Assembly: GCF_000021645.1 (NCBI RefSeq)
Contig: NC_011661.1
Coordinates: forward strand, 404,723 to 468,722
Origin: Dictyoglomus turgidum DSM 6724
GTDB taxonomy: Bacteria > Dictyoglomota > Dictyoglomia > Dictyoglomales > Dictyoglomaceae
Direction: 5' to 3'
DNA length: 64,000 nucleotides
Below are positions 1-8,106 of the stretch, one piece after another. A program made the position numbers and the translations under genes. Position 1 is the first letter of the stretch. Each line of letters opens with the position of its first letter. The notes under the pieces were generated by a model. It was not told the origin of the DNA. It did no database searches and saw nothing but the letters and a program-made list of their open reading frames with translations.

Positions 1-2
1 TA

Positions 3-1193
3 ACGGTAAGAAGTAGCCAAGGTTTCAACGTAGTTCAGGCAGTAATACTCGCAGAACTTGACGGGCTTCATACTCCTAATGCTAATGGTCATGTACCTCT
101 TATTGGAGACGATCCTGCAAGACCTAATGAGTACTATTTTAGGCATGTGGACAGCGTTATAAAACTTGCTGAGGAAAAAGGAATTTATATGGGGATTCTT
201 CCTACCTGGGGTGATAAAGTTCATAGTGGACTTTGGGGTGTAGGTCCTGTGATTTTTGATAAAAGTAATGCTTATATATACGGTAAATTTCTTGGAGAAC
301 GATATAGAGATTTTACTAATATAATATGGATTTTAGGTGGAGACCGCCCCGGTGAGGGTTATGAAGAGGTTTGGACGTCTATGGCAAGAGGAATCTATGA
401 TGGTTTGGGAAGAAAGCCTATTATCACTTATCATCCTTCAGGAGGACAAAGCTCTTCTCAATGGTTTCATAATGCAGAATGGTTAAGTTTTAATATGTGT
501 CAATCAGGACACTGCCTTATAGATACTCCCAATTGGGATATGATAAGAAGTGATTACAATAAAACTCCTATAAAACCTGTTATTGATGGAGAACCTAATT
601 ATGAGGGGCATCCTATAGATCCTTATTTACGCAAATGGAAACCAGAATATGGGAGATTTACAGATTATGAGGTAAGGAAACAGGCATATAGAGCAGTATT
701 TTCAGGAGCTTGTGGACATACATATGGACACCATTCAGTATGGCAAATGTATGATGAAAGATACAAACCAATGACATTTGCGAATGTCTATTGGTATGAA
801 GCCATATATGCTCCAGGGGCAAAACAAATGATACATTTGAAAAATCTTCTTCTTTCCTTACCTTACTTTACTAGAATTCCTGCTCAAGATATGCTAACTG
901 AAATAACACCTCCCCCTCCTCCAAAGGATATAGATGACAGATTGAATAATAGGAGAGCAAGTTATCCTGTTGCTACTTGCGATAAAGAAGGAAGTTATGC
1001 TTTGATATATTTCCCTTTGGCAAATCAGACCCTCAATATTGATACAAGTTCTCTTTCAGGCCATATAATAAAGGCAAGCTGGTTTGACCCGAGATCAGGT
1101 GAGCGACATTATATTGGGGAGTTTGCTAAGGGAACTTTGAGATTTACTTCTCCTTTGGGAGGCCCGGATTGGATACTGGTATTAGAGGCTTAA
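3..1193 (+). CDS. Apiosidase-like glycoside hydrolase (DUF4038 family), 5' end outside window
   Basis: The reading frame is open from the first complete codon at position 3, so the N-terminus lies upstream of the window. A GTG at 147 is internal: the preceding residues (GFNVVQAVILAELDG...) are conserved family sequence. The visible part is the (beta/alpha)8 catalytic domain, with PTWGDK, IWILGGDRP and a likely catalytic-glutamate segment VIDGEPNYEGHP. About 90 C-terminal residues (YPVATCDKEGSYALIYFP...) resemble the small beta-sandwich domain called putative collagen-binding. Characterised relatives (GH140) cleave apiose from rhamnogalacturonan II, but the family is broad and the substrate here is inferred. 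No signal peptide can be judged because the start is missing. Confidence 0.8.
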   Translation, partial: TVRSSQGFNVVQAVILAELDGLHTPNANGHVPLIGDDPARPNEYYFRHVDSVIKLAEEKGIYMGILPTWGDKVHSGLWGVGPVIFDKSNAYIYGKFLGERYRDFTNIIWILGGDRPGEGYEEVWTSMARGIYDGLGRKPIITYHPSGGQSSSQWFHNAEWLSFNMCQSGHCLIDTPNWDMIRSDYNKTPIKPVIDGEPNYEGHPIDPYLRKWKPEYGRFTDYEVRKQAYRAVFSGACGHTYGHHSVWQMYDERYKPMTFANVYWYEAIYAPGAKQMIHLKNLLLSLPYFTRIPAQDMLTEITPPPPPKDIDDRLNNRRASYPVATCDKEGSYALIYFPLANQTLNIDTSSLSGHIIKASWFDPRSGERHYIGEFAKGTLRFTSPLGGPDWILVLEA

Positions 1194-1294
1194 AATAAGG
1201 TGAAGAAATCGGTGCAAAGGTGAAAATAGGTGGATTATTATTAGGATAGAAGCATTATGATTAGGAAGATCTTGCTACCTTAGTATACTGTAGA

Positions 1295-1318
1295 TAGAGA
1301 AAATGCTACTTTTCTCTA
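1295..1318. other. Stem-loop, possible weak terminator after the hydrolase gene
   Basis: A perfect 9-bp stem (TAGAGAAAA / TTTTCTCTA) with a 6-nt loop lies in the 162-bp gap after the apiosidase-like gene. It is A/U-rich, and the nearest T-run (TTTTTTAT) starts 12 nt further on, so termination is possible but not convincing. Confidence 0.35.
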
Positions 1319-1355
1319 TGGTTATGAAGTTTTTTATATTAGACCGTATTGAAGA

Positions 1356-2411
1356 GTGATTTCTCCTAAAGAAGGAAAATGTAAAGTATGTGGTAAAGAG
1401 TCAATTTTGATATCCTCCTTCTTAGGGGTGTGTAGGGATTGTATTTTGAATAGATTTGATGAAGCTTTACCGATTATTGAATCTGCCCATAAAAGAGCAC
1501 GAACCTATTTTGACCTCTCTTATCCTGCTTATTCTCAGAAACCTTATTGCGATATATGTATTCATAAATGTGCTCTTGATTCTGAGAAGAGCTTTTGTGG
1601 ACTTATAGAAAATAGTATTAGATGGGCTGGAAGCTCTGAGAAGGGGTTGTTAGAATGGTATTATGATCCCCTTCCTACAAATTGTGTGGCAACTTTTATC
1701 TGCCCTGAAAAAGAGCATTATGGTTATAAAAATTTAGCCATTTTCTATGCGAGCTGTAACTTTAATTGTCTTTTTTGCCAGAATTGGCACTTTCATGATT
1801 ATTTAAAAAGAAGATCTCCTATTTATTCTGTAGAAGACTTAATAGGGAAAATAGATGATAAAACTTCTTGTATATGTTTTTTTGGAGGAGACCCTACTAC
1901 TCAAATTGCTCATGCTTTAGCTTTAGCTAAAAAGGTTAAAAATAGGGTAAGGATATGTTGGGAGACTAATGGTTCTATGAACCTTAAGATTTTGAAAGAA
2001 ATGTTTTATATTTCTGTAGAAAGTGAAGGAATAATAAAATTTGATTTAAAGGCCTTTGATGAAAGGATTCATATTGCATTAACGGGGGTCTCTAATAAGA
2101 ATACTCTTGAGAATTTTAGATGGGTAGGAGAGAAGAGTAAGGAGATTAAAGATAGGGTGGTGGTGGTTGCTAGTACTTTGCTTATTCCCGGTTACGTGAA
2201 TGAGGAAGAAGTGGAAAAGATTGTAGATTTTATTGTAAATATTAATCCTAACATTCCTTATTCTCTCCTTGGTTTTGCTCCTAATTTTTTCTTTGATAAT
2301 CTTCCTACTACCTCAAAGGCTCATGCTGAAAGAAGCTTTAAACTTGCAAGGGAAAAAGGATTGAAATATGTAAATATTGGGAATAGATTTCTTCTTTCCC
2401 ATTATTATTAG
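1356..2411 (+). CDS. Radical SAM protein with N-terminal cysteine (zinc-type) motifs
   Basis: This 351-aa protein carries the radical SAM [4Fe-4S] motif CNFNCLFC at residues 134-141, followed by family-typical FFGGDPT and ICWETNGSM segments. The first 75 residues hold two cysteine pairs (CKVCGK...CRDC, then CDICIHKC...CG) that look like zinc or accessory cluster ligands. The layout resembles pyruvate-formate-lyase-activating-enzyme-like proteins of the PflX/COG1313 type; the target is unknown. A GTG at 1356 is the only plausible start, because an in-frame TGA lies just upstream at 1350. The SD signal is poor, so expression may be weak or the N-terminus may be altered. It stands alone between two short gaps. 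Confidence 0.7.
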   Translation: MISPKEGKCKVCGKESILISSFLGVCRDCILNRFDEALPIIESAHKRARTYFDLSYPAYSQKPYCDICIHKCALDSEKSFCGLIENSIRWAGSSEKGLLEWYYDPLPTNCVATFICPEKEHYGYKNLAIFYASCNFNCLFCQNWHFHDYLKRRSPIYSVEDLIGKIDDKTSCICFFGGDPTTQIAHALALAKKVKNRVRICWETNGSMNLKILKEMFYISVESEGIIKFDLKAFDERIHIALTGVSNKNTLENFRWVGEKSKEIKDRVVVVASTLLIPGYVNEEEVEKIVDFIVNINPNIPYSLLGFAPNFFFDNLPTTSKAHAERSFKLAREKGLKYVNIGNRFLLSHYY

Positions 2412-2707
2412 GCTAATCTTCTTGAAAATCTGAACTATAGTATGCTGATGTTCTCTGCGGGAAAATCCACAACCTCAACTACTAAATTTGATACAGCTAA
2501 AAGGCTTTTTTGAAAGACTATGACAATTTTCTCTTATGGGAAGACAGGTTCAAGTTAGGTTTTCAGGATATGAAGGTTTACTGTTATTTTGAAAATCGTA
2601 ATACATGGGTAAAGATTCAAAATGAAAAGGGAAGAATAGGTTGATAGTGTTACAAATTTGTTTTTAATTTTTTTAAGGACTGCTACAATTTCCTTTCCCT
2701 TTACATT
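2412..2707. other. Intergenic stretch with a probable decayed gene remnant
   Basis: No intact gene is visible. One frame is open for about 43 codons from roughly 2513 to a TGA at 2641-2643, reading KDYDNFLLWEDRFKLGF and later WVKIQNEKGRIG. It lacks a start codon and SD, and another frame upstream ends at a TGA at 2511. This looks like the tail of a lost protein-coding gene, but I do not recognise the family. Confidence 0.3.
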
Positions 2708-2716
2708 TGATATAAT
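2708..2716 (+). promoter_or_regulatory. Extended -10 promoter for the FAH-family gene
   Basis: TGATATAAT at 2708-2716 is a perfect -10 hexamer (2711-2716) preceded by the TGn extension. No good -35 is seen 16-18 bp upstream, which is normal for extended -10 promoters. It lies 39 nt before the ATG at 2755. Confidence 0.6.
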
Positions 2717-2754
2717 TAACTCTAAGATTTTTGCTAAAAGGGAGGAGCTATTAT

Positions 2755-3648
2755 ATGAAGATAGCTAATCTGAAATCAGGAGAGAGATTTTTTATAGGTC
2801 TCCTTTTTGAGGATAAGATTTTAAATCTTACCAAGGCTATTTTAATGTATTCTTCTATTTATGAAAAAAATTTAAGGTATGTGGAAAAAATTGATGATAT
2901 TCTTTATATGGATAATCTTCAAGAGTATTTAAATAAGGTTCAGGATTTTATCTTTGAGCATAATCTTATATATAGTTTAACCGAAGAAAAATATAAATTT
3001 CTTCCCCCCATAATAAAGCCTCAAAAGATTCTTGCTCTTGGAAGAAATTATGTAGAACATGCCAAAGAGTTAGGGCATAAAGTACCTAGGGAGCCAGTGT
3101 TTTTCAGTAAGTCTCCTTCCTCCCTTATAGCCCATGAAGAGGAAATTGTTTATCCTAATTTTCTAACAAGAGTAGATCCTGAAGTTGAACTTGGAGTAAT
3201 TATCAAAAAGAGAGGAAAATATATTAAAGAAGAGAATGCAATGGATTATGTTCTTGGCTATACTGTAGTGAACGATGTAACGGCAAGAGATATGCAGGCT
3301 GAAGATTTTTCCAATACCAATCCATGGTTTAGGTCAAAGAGTTTTGATACCTTCTGTCCTGTAGGTCCCTATTTAGTTTTGAAGGAAGGCATTAAGGATC
3401 CTCATAATTTAAATATAGAGCTTAGGGTAAACGGAGAAATGAGACAAAAGGATAATACTAAAAATATGATCTTCAAAATACCCCAAATAATTTCTTACAT
3501 TTCTAAGCATTTAACTCTTCAGGCGGGAGATATTATTGCTACTGGCACTCCTTCTGGGATTTCTCCTATCTATCCGGGAGATACTGTAGAATGTATCGTA
3601 GAAAAAGTTGGTGTCTTGAGAAATGAAGTAGTTAATGAAGATCTATGA
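2755..3648 (+). CDS. Fumarylacetoacetate hydrolase (FAH) family protein
   Basis: The protein has a divergent N-terminal domain of about 90 residues and a C-terminal FAH domain. Metal-site segments are visible (GRNYVEHAKELG, DPEVELGVII) and it ends with the conserved GDIIATGTPSGIS motif. Family members use Mg2+ or Mn2+ to hydrolyse or decarboxylate beta-diketo and 2-oxo acids; the substrate here cannot be told. The open frame extends to a TTG at 2731, but the ATG at 2755 is preferred because GGGAGGAG sits about 7 nt before it. An extended -10 promoter lies upstream. The 3' end overlaps the convergent peroxiredoxin gene by 6 bp. Confidence 0.85.
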   Translation: MKIANLKSGERFFIGLLFEDKILNLTKAILMYSSIYEKNLRYVEKIDDILYMDNLQEYLNKVQDFIFEHNLIYSLTEEKYKFLPPIIKPQKILALGRNYVEHAKELGHKVPREPVFFSKSPSSLIAHEEEIVYPNFLTRVDPEVELGVIIKKRGKYIKEENAMDYVLGYTVVNDVTARDMQAEDFSNTNPWFRSKSFDTFCPVGPYLVLKEGIKDPHNLNIELRVNGEMRQKDNTKNMIFKIPQIISYISKHLTLQAGDIIATGTPSGISPIYPGDTVECIVEKVGVLRNEVVNEDL

Positions 3649-4107
3649 GGCACTTATCAGTTCGTCAAGCTTTTTGAGAACTTCTTCTACATGGCCATCC
3701 AGCTTTACATTTTTCCATTCGTGAAGAATTTCACCTTCCGGTGAGATAATAAAGGTATTTCTTAGGGTACCCTCAGTTTCCTTTCCGTACATCCTTTTCT
3801 TTCCCCAGGCTCCATACTCTTTTATTACTTTGGCATCTTTGTCAGAAAGAAGGATTATTTCTAAATTATATTTTTCTGCAAATTTTTTGTGACTTTCTAC
3901 TGTATCCTTACTTATACCAATTACTACTGAATTTCTCTTTTTGAATTCATCGATTTTTTCAGAAAAACTTACTGCTTCTTTGGTACATCCTGAGGTCATA
4001 TCTTTGGGGTAAAAATATAAAACTACCCATTTTCCTTTATAATCAGAAAGAGAAACTTCCTTCCCATTTTGATCAGGGAGAGTAAAATCAGGAGCTTTTT
4101 TACTCAT
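3643..4107 (-). CDS. bcp: Peroxiredoxin of the Bcp/PrxQ type, single-cysteine form
   Basis: This 154-aa protein has the thioredoxin-fold peroxiredoxin pattern: PDFTLPDQNG at the N-terminus, YFYPKDMTSGCT with the peroxidatic Cys at residue 41, and a conserved distal segment EGTLRNTFIISPEG. It would reduce H2O2 or organic peroxides. The usual Bcp resolving cysteine five residues after the first (GCTKEAC) is Val46 here. No other cysteine exists in the chain, so it should act as a 1-Cys enzyme needing an external thiol. It is the last gene of the minus-strand fabI block, 15 bp after the flavin oxidoreductase gene. Confidence 0.9.
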   Translation of the reverse strand: MSKKAPDFTLPDQNGKEVSLSDYKGKWVVLYFYPKDMTSGCTKEAVSFSEKIDEFKKRNSVVIGISKDTVESHKKFAEKYNLEIILLSDKDAKVIKEYGAWGKKRMYGKETEGTLRNTFIISPEGEILHEWKNVKLDGHVEEVLKKLDELISAS

Positions 4108-4122
4108 TATTAAATATCCCTC

Positions 4123-5196
4123 CTATATATTTTCTTCGGCTTCCTTAACTAACTCTCTCATAAGATCTTTTACCTTTACTATCTTATCAACCCTATAGGC
4201 ATTAGCTCCTGCAAAGGCAAAACCATATTTGAAATTTCCCTTTTTAGCGTTAAGAAGAGCTATGGCAATACAATAAGGAGAGTTTTGATAATCACAGGTT
4301 CTTATACAGTGGAATGGACACTTGTAGGGCTTTTTCTCTCCTCTTTCTACTGCTTCAAGGAACTCGTTTTTTATAGCCCTTCCAGGAAGTCCTACAGGAC
4401 TGTCTATAATCACTATGTCTTCTTTTTTGCATTTTAAATAGGCTTCTTTAAATTTTTCGTCTGCATCGCATTCATAAGTAGCTACAAATCTTGTTGCCAT
4501 TTGAACTCCTTTTGCTCCTAATTTTAGGAATTTTGCAATGTCTTTTCCGTCGTATATTCCTCCTGCTGCTATGACTGGTATCTCTTTATTATATTTTTCT
4601 TCTATAATTTTTGCCTCATCCAACACTTCTTTAAGTCTATTTTCAAGGGTGATCTCTGGATTTTGTAATTCTTCTCGTTTAAATCCAAGATGTCCCCCTG
4701 CTAAGGGACCTTCTACTACAAAGGCATCGGGCACATAGTTATATTTGTTAATCCAATTTTTTGCTATAATCCTTGCCGCTCTTCCTGAGGAAACTATAGG
4801 GATAAGTTTTGTTTTATGTACTTTTTTAAGGTATTTAGGAAGATCTAAAGGTAGTCCTGCTCCTGAAAAGATTATGTCAATTTTTTCTTCCAATGCAGTC
4901 TTTACCATATCTGCAAAATTAGAAAGTGCAACCAAAATATTTACTCCTATAATTCCTTTTGTTTTTTCTTTTGCTTTTCTGATCTCTTTTCTTAGAGCTC
5001 TAATATTCGCTTCTATGAAGTTTTCAAAAAAGTCTTCCTCTTCCATTCCTATGCCTGCTGTTCCTATCACCCCGATTCCTCCTTCTTCTGCTACTGCAGA
5101 GGCAAGACCAGAAAGGGATATCCCAACAGCCATTCCTCCTTGTACTATGGGAACTGATGCTACTAAATCTCCAATTTTTAAACTTGGTAATTTCAT
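4123..5196 (-). CDS. FMN-dependent oxidoreductase, nitronate monooxygenase / FabK-like family
   Basis: A 357-aa TIM-barrel flavoprotein. The N-terminus (VPIVQGGMAVGISLSGLASAVAEEGGIGVIG) and the segments EGPLAGGHLG and AAGGIYDGKDIAKFLKLGAKGVQMATRF are the FMN-site and catalytic-His motifs of the 2-nitropropane dioxygenase/FabK family. A C-terminal cysteine-rich stretch, CPFHCIRTCDYQNSPYC, holds four cysteines in 17 residues and could bind a cluster or zinc. It sits 24 bp downstream of fabI on the same strand. A role as a second enoyl-ACP reductase is possible, but a nitronate-oxidising or other flavin role cannot be excluded. Confidence 0.75.
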   Translation of the reverse strand: MKLPSLKIGDLVASVPIVQGGMAVGISLSGLASAVAEEGGIGVIGTAGIGMEEEDFFENFIEANIRALRKEIRKAKEKTKGIIGVNILVALSNFADMVKTALEEKIDIIFSGAGLPLDLPKYLKKVHKTKLIPIVSSGRAARIIAKNWINKYNYVPDAFVVEGPLAGGHLGFKREELQNPEITLENRLKEVLDEAKIIEEKYNKEIPVIAAGGIYDGKDIAKFLKLGAKGVQMATRFVATYECDADEKFKEAYLKCKKEDIVIIDSPVGLPGRAIKNEFLEAVERGEKKPYKCPFHCIRTCDYQNSPYCIAIALLNAKKGNFKYGFAFAGANAYRVDKIVKVKDLMRELVKEAEENI

Positions 5197-5220
5197 CTTA
5201 AGACTCCTTTTTAATTAAAA

Positions 5221-5988
5221 TTACATACCCATTATGTTATATCCAGCATCCACGTAGATTACCTCACCTGTAATTCCTGAAGAAAGATTACTCAAAAGAA
5301 ATACTGCTGTATCTCCTACTTCTCTATGCTCAATATTTCTCCTTAGTGGGGCTCTTTCTTTATGGTATTCTAACATGTCGGTAAATCTTGCTATACCTCT
5401 TGCTGCTAAAGTGCTTAAAGGACCAGCAGAAATAGCATTAACTCTTATATTTTCTCCACCAAGATCATAAGCAAGGTATCTTACTGAGGCCTCCAATGCT
5501 GCCTTTGCAACTCCCATTACATTGTAATTAGGTATGACTTTTTCAGAGCCATAATAGGTGAGGGTAATTATGCTAGAATTTGTATTTAAAATAGGCTTAA
5601 AAATTCTACTCATGGCAACAAAGGAGTAAACACTAACCTCCATAGCAGTAAGAAAAGCTTCTCTTGATGTTTCTATATAGGGGTTTTTAAGGGCATCAGA
5701 AGGTGCAAAGGCAATGGAATGAACAAATCCATCTATCTTACCCACATTATTTTCTATCTCTTTAGCTACTTTTTCAATGTTTTCGTCCTTTGAAACATCA
5801 CATTCCACAATTAGAGGTTTAGGATTTAAATCAGCTATGAGTTCTTCTACATTTTCCTTAAGCCGCTCATTTTGATAGCCAATTATTACTTCTCCTCCGA
5901 ACTTCATTATGGATTGGGCAATAGCCCAAGCAATACTCTTTTTATTAGCCACATTAAAAACAGCTATTTTCTTCCCTTGAAGAAGCAT
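5221..5988 (-). CDS. fabI: Enoyl-[acyl-carrier-protein] reductase (NADH), FabI
   Basis: A 255-aa short-chain dehydrogenase of the FabI subgroup. The N-terminus KKIAVFNVANKKSIAWAIAQ matches the FabI version of the nucleotide-binding loop. The catalytic region TYYGSEKVIPNYNVMGVAKA has the characteristic Tyr-x6-Tyr-x6-Lys-type spacing. RVNAISAGPLSTLAARGI and GEVIYVDAGYNIMGM complete the pattern. It carries out the last reduction of each fatty-acid elongation cycle in the cytoplasm. The SD GGAGTG and an extended -10 promoter lie upstream. The flavin oxidoreductase and peroxiredoxin genes follow on the same strand. Confidence 0.93.
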   Translation of the reverse strand: MLLQGKKIAVFNVANKKSIAWAIAQSIMKFGGEVIIGYQNERLKENVEELIADLNPKPLIVECDVSKDENIEKVAKEIENNVGKIDGFVHSIAFAPSDALKNPYIETSREAFLTAMEVSVYSFVAMSRIFKPILNTNSSIITLTYYGSEKVIPNYNVMGVAKAALEASVRYLAYDLGGENIRVNAISAGPLSTLAARGIARFTDMLEYHKERAPLRRNIEHREVGDTAVFLLSNLSSGITGEVIYVDAGYNIMGM

Positions 5989-6020
5989 AAAGCGACACTC
6001 CTTTCCTTTCAGTTTTTAAA

Positions 6021-6029
6021 ATTATACCA
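6021..6029 (-). promoter_or_regulatory. Extended -10 promoter for the fabI block
   Basis: Read on the minus strand the sequence is TGGTATAAT: a perfect TATAAT (6021-6026) with the TG extension at 6028-6029. It lies 33 nt upstream of the fabI ATG, and no strong -35 is visible. It implies that fabI can be transcribed separately from the DeoR regulator upstream. Confidence 0.6.
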
Positions 6030-6057
6030 TGTAAAGAGTTAATGAAAGAGGTAAAAA

Positions 6058-6831
6058 TTAATCCTCTACAGGGGCTATTATTACCTCTACACCTCGTTTT
6101 TTTAACTCCTCTATATATTGAGGAGACACTTTTTCATCTACTATTATCTTACTCATCGCATTTGTTGGAGCAACAAAAGCAAAACACTCTTTTCCAAATT
6201 TACTATGATCACTAACTCCTATTATTTCTCTTCCCATTTCTATAATTAGCTTTTTAATTTGAGCTTCAGCTATACTTGCTGTGTACATTCCTTTAGAGGG
6301 AATGATCCCTGATATTCCTAAAAATACTTTGTCTACTCTAAATTCCCTTAAAACCCTTTCTGCAATAGGACCGACAAGAGCTACAGTTTCCTTTCTTAGT
6401 AGACCTCCTGTTAGAATGACTTCTACTCCTCTTGCACTTAAGAGCTCTCTTGCTACTTCTATAGAGTTTGTAACTACTGTAACATCGTGCTTGTGTTTAA
6501 TATTTTTAGCAATTTGTAAAGTAGTACTTCCTGTCTCAATAAATACACTTTCTCCATCGTTTATTAATTCTGCAGCTATTTTCCCTATAGCTTGTTTTTC
6601 TTTGAGATTTTGACGCTTCTTAGTTATATATAAAGGTTCAAAGGAAAAACTATGAGGTAGAACTGCACCACCATGAGTCCTTTTAAGAAGGCCTTCTTTT
6701 TCCAAGATCTCCAAATCTCTTCTAATGGTTGCTCCTGTAACGTTAAAAATCCTTACTAAGTCAGAAACCTTAATTCCTCTTTCTTTCTCTAATAATTCTA
6801 ATATTTTTGTTCTTCTTTCTTCTGGCAACAT
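6058..6831 (-). CDS. DeoR-family transcriptional regulator
   Basis: The 257-aa protein has the DeoR N-terminal helix-turn-helix (residues 1-57: RRTKILELLEKERGIKVSDL...GATIRRDLEILEKEGLLKRTHGGAV). A C-terminal sugar-phosphate-sensing domain of the ribose-5-phosphate-isomerase fold follows (ETGSTTLQIAK, VTNSIEVA, LTGGLLRKET, KVFLGISGI, GVSDHSKFG). Such proteins usually repress sugar operons and respond to phosphorylated intermediates. It is divergent from the LacI-family gene at 7056, and the DNA between them carries both promoters. Its targets may include the nearby deoxysugar genes, but no operator could be assigned. Confidence 0.9.
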   Translation of the reverse strand: MLPEERRTKILELLEKERGIKVSDLVRIFNVTGATIRRDLEILEKEGLLKRTHGGAVLPHSFSFEPLYITKKRQNLKEKQAIGKIAAELINDGESVFIETGSTTLQIAKNIKHKHDVTVVTNSIEVARELLSARGVEVILTGGLLRKETVALVGPIAERVLREFRVDKVFLGISGIIPSKGMYTASIAEAQIKKLIIEMGREIIGVSDHSKFGKECFAFVAPTNAMSKIIVDEKVSPQYIEELKKRGVEVIIAPVED

Positions 6832-6865
6832 TTTTTACCTTTATTAAATCATTTTTTGTTGAAAA

Positions 6866-6895
6866 ATAATAACATAGGATTTGGAGTTTTGTCAA
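6866..6895 (-). promoter_or_regulatory. Promoter of the DeoR regulator gene
   Basis: On the minus strand a consensus TTGACA (6890-6895) is followed after 18 bp by TATTAT (6866-6871). The hexamers and spacing fit a sigma-70-type promoter, and the start codon lies 35 nt downstream. Confidence 0.6.
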
Positions 6896-6982
6896 AAGAG
6901 GAAAGGGGAGAAATTAAGTCTGGGTTATATAAGATTTTACTTTTATCTTTTTCATTTTTATTTATTTTTTCTTTCAAACCTG

Positions 6983-7011
6983 TTTACTATTTTTGATTTT
7001 TATAGTATAAT
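6983..7011 (+). promoter_or_regulatory. Promoter of the LacI-family regulator and fucI operon
   Basis: TTTACT (6983-6988) and a perfect TATAAT (7006-7011) are separated by 17 bp. The predicted start, near 7018, falls inside the inverted repeat at 7010-7025, the usual geometry for repression by a LacI-family protein. Confidence 0.75.
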
Positions 7012-7025
7012 GTTATCGTTAACAT
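7010..7025. promoter_or_regulatory. LacI-type operator overlapping the transcription start
   Basis: ATGTTATCGTTAACAT has perfect 6-bp arms (ATGTTA/TAACAT) around a CG-containing centre. It differs at one position from the ideal palindrome TGTTAACGTTAACA. CG-centred 14-16-bp palindromes are typical LacI/GalR operators. Its place between the -10 and the first gene argues for autoregulation of the downstream LacI-family gene and its operon. Confidence 0.7.
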
Positions 7026-7055
7026 AAAAATAAAATTTTATAGGGGGATTTAATA

Positions 7056-8084
7056 TTGGTTACCATAAAAGACGTAGCTAAAAGAGCAGGAGTTTCAGTA
7101 ATGACTGTATCCCGAGTTATCAATGGAAGTAAGAATGTAAAGGAGAGTACTCGGGAGAAGGTTTTGAAAGCAATTGAAGAATTGGGTTATGTTCCTAATT
7201 CTGTGGCGAGGAGCCTTATTTTAAAGAAAACCTTAACTATAGGTCTTGTAATCTCAGATATAACAAACCCATTTTTTACAACTATTGCAAGAGGTGTAGA
7301 AGATACTGCAATTTCTAAACATTTTACTGTTATTCTTTGTAATACTGATGAGAATCCAGAAAAGGAAATGATGTATGCAGAGGTTTTGGCTAAGAGTAAA
7401 GTTGATGGTGTTATTTATGCTTCTGCTTCAGGAAAAAAAACTCCCCTAAAATCTTTATTTTTAAAAAATATCCCCATTGTTTTAATTGATAGAACCATAG
7501 AGGGCGTAAATGACTTGGACATTGTAAGAGGAGACAGTGTTTTAGGAGCTTATCTTCTTACTAAGCATTTAATTGACTTGGGACATAGAAGAATTGGAAT
7601 TATTGTAGGAAGTCATTTTATCTCAACAGCAAGAGACAGAGTAGAAGGATATAAAAAGGCTTTAAATGAGGCAAATATACCAATAGATGAGTCATTAATT
7701 AAGATTAATAAAAATTCTAAGTTTTCTAAAGACGATGGTTATAGGTTAACTAAGGAACTTTTAGATTTGGAAAATCCTCCTACTGCTATTTTTGGGGGAA
7801 ATAATCTTATGGCTGTTGGAGCTCTTCTTGCCATAAGAGAGAGAGGATTAGAGATACCTGATGATATTTCTCTTGTATCTTTTGATGATATTGAAAGTTT
7901 ATCGGAAGTTTACCCCTTTTTAACTGTTGTTAAACAACCTGCTTATACTATGGGAGTTATTGCCACAGAGCTTTTAATAAGAAGAATAGAGGACAAAGAT
8001 AGGATTAAGGAGAAGAGAGAGATACTTCTTACTCCTGAATTAATTATAAGGAAATCAACCGCTCCACCCAAAAGAAAAATATAG
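7056..8084 (+). CDS. LacI/GalR-family transcriptional regulator of the fucI operon
   Basis: The N-terminus [23 protein letters not shown], with the hinge helix NSVARSL, is the LacI DNA-binding domain (about residues 1-57). The rest is a periplasmic-binding-protein-like sensor ([42 protein letters not shown]). The start codon is TTG at 7056, supported by GGGGG 9 nt upstream and by the MVTIKDVA alignment. The operator at 7010-7025 suggests autorepression. Fucose isomerase follows 22 bp downstream, so the expected ligand is L-fucose or a related sugar; that is inference from position. Confidence 0.92.
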   Translation: MVTIKDVAKRAGVSVMTVSRVINGSKNVKESTREKVLKAIEELGYVPNSVARSLILKKTLTIGLVISDITNPFFTTIARGVEDTAISKHFTVILCNTDENPEKEMMYAEVLAKSKVDGVIYASASGKKTPLKSLFLKNIPIVLIDRTIEGVNDLDIVRGDSVLGAYLLTKHLIDLGHRRIGIIVGSHFISTARDRVEGYKKALNEANIPIDESLIKINKNSKFSKDDGYRLTKELLDLENPPTAIFGGNNLMAVGALLAIRERGLEIPDDISLVSFDDIESLSEVYPFLTVVKQPAYTMGVIATELLIRRIEDKDRIKEKREILLTPELIIRKSTAPPKRKI

Positions 8085-8106
8085 ATATAGAGGGGAGGAA
8101 TTTGTA

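Noticed and set aside
4745-5218. Long plus-strand open frame opposite the flavin oxidoreductase gene
   Set aside because: It is an antisense shadow of a clearly conserved FMN protein, has no SD, and its composition is that of a reverse complement.
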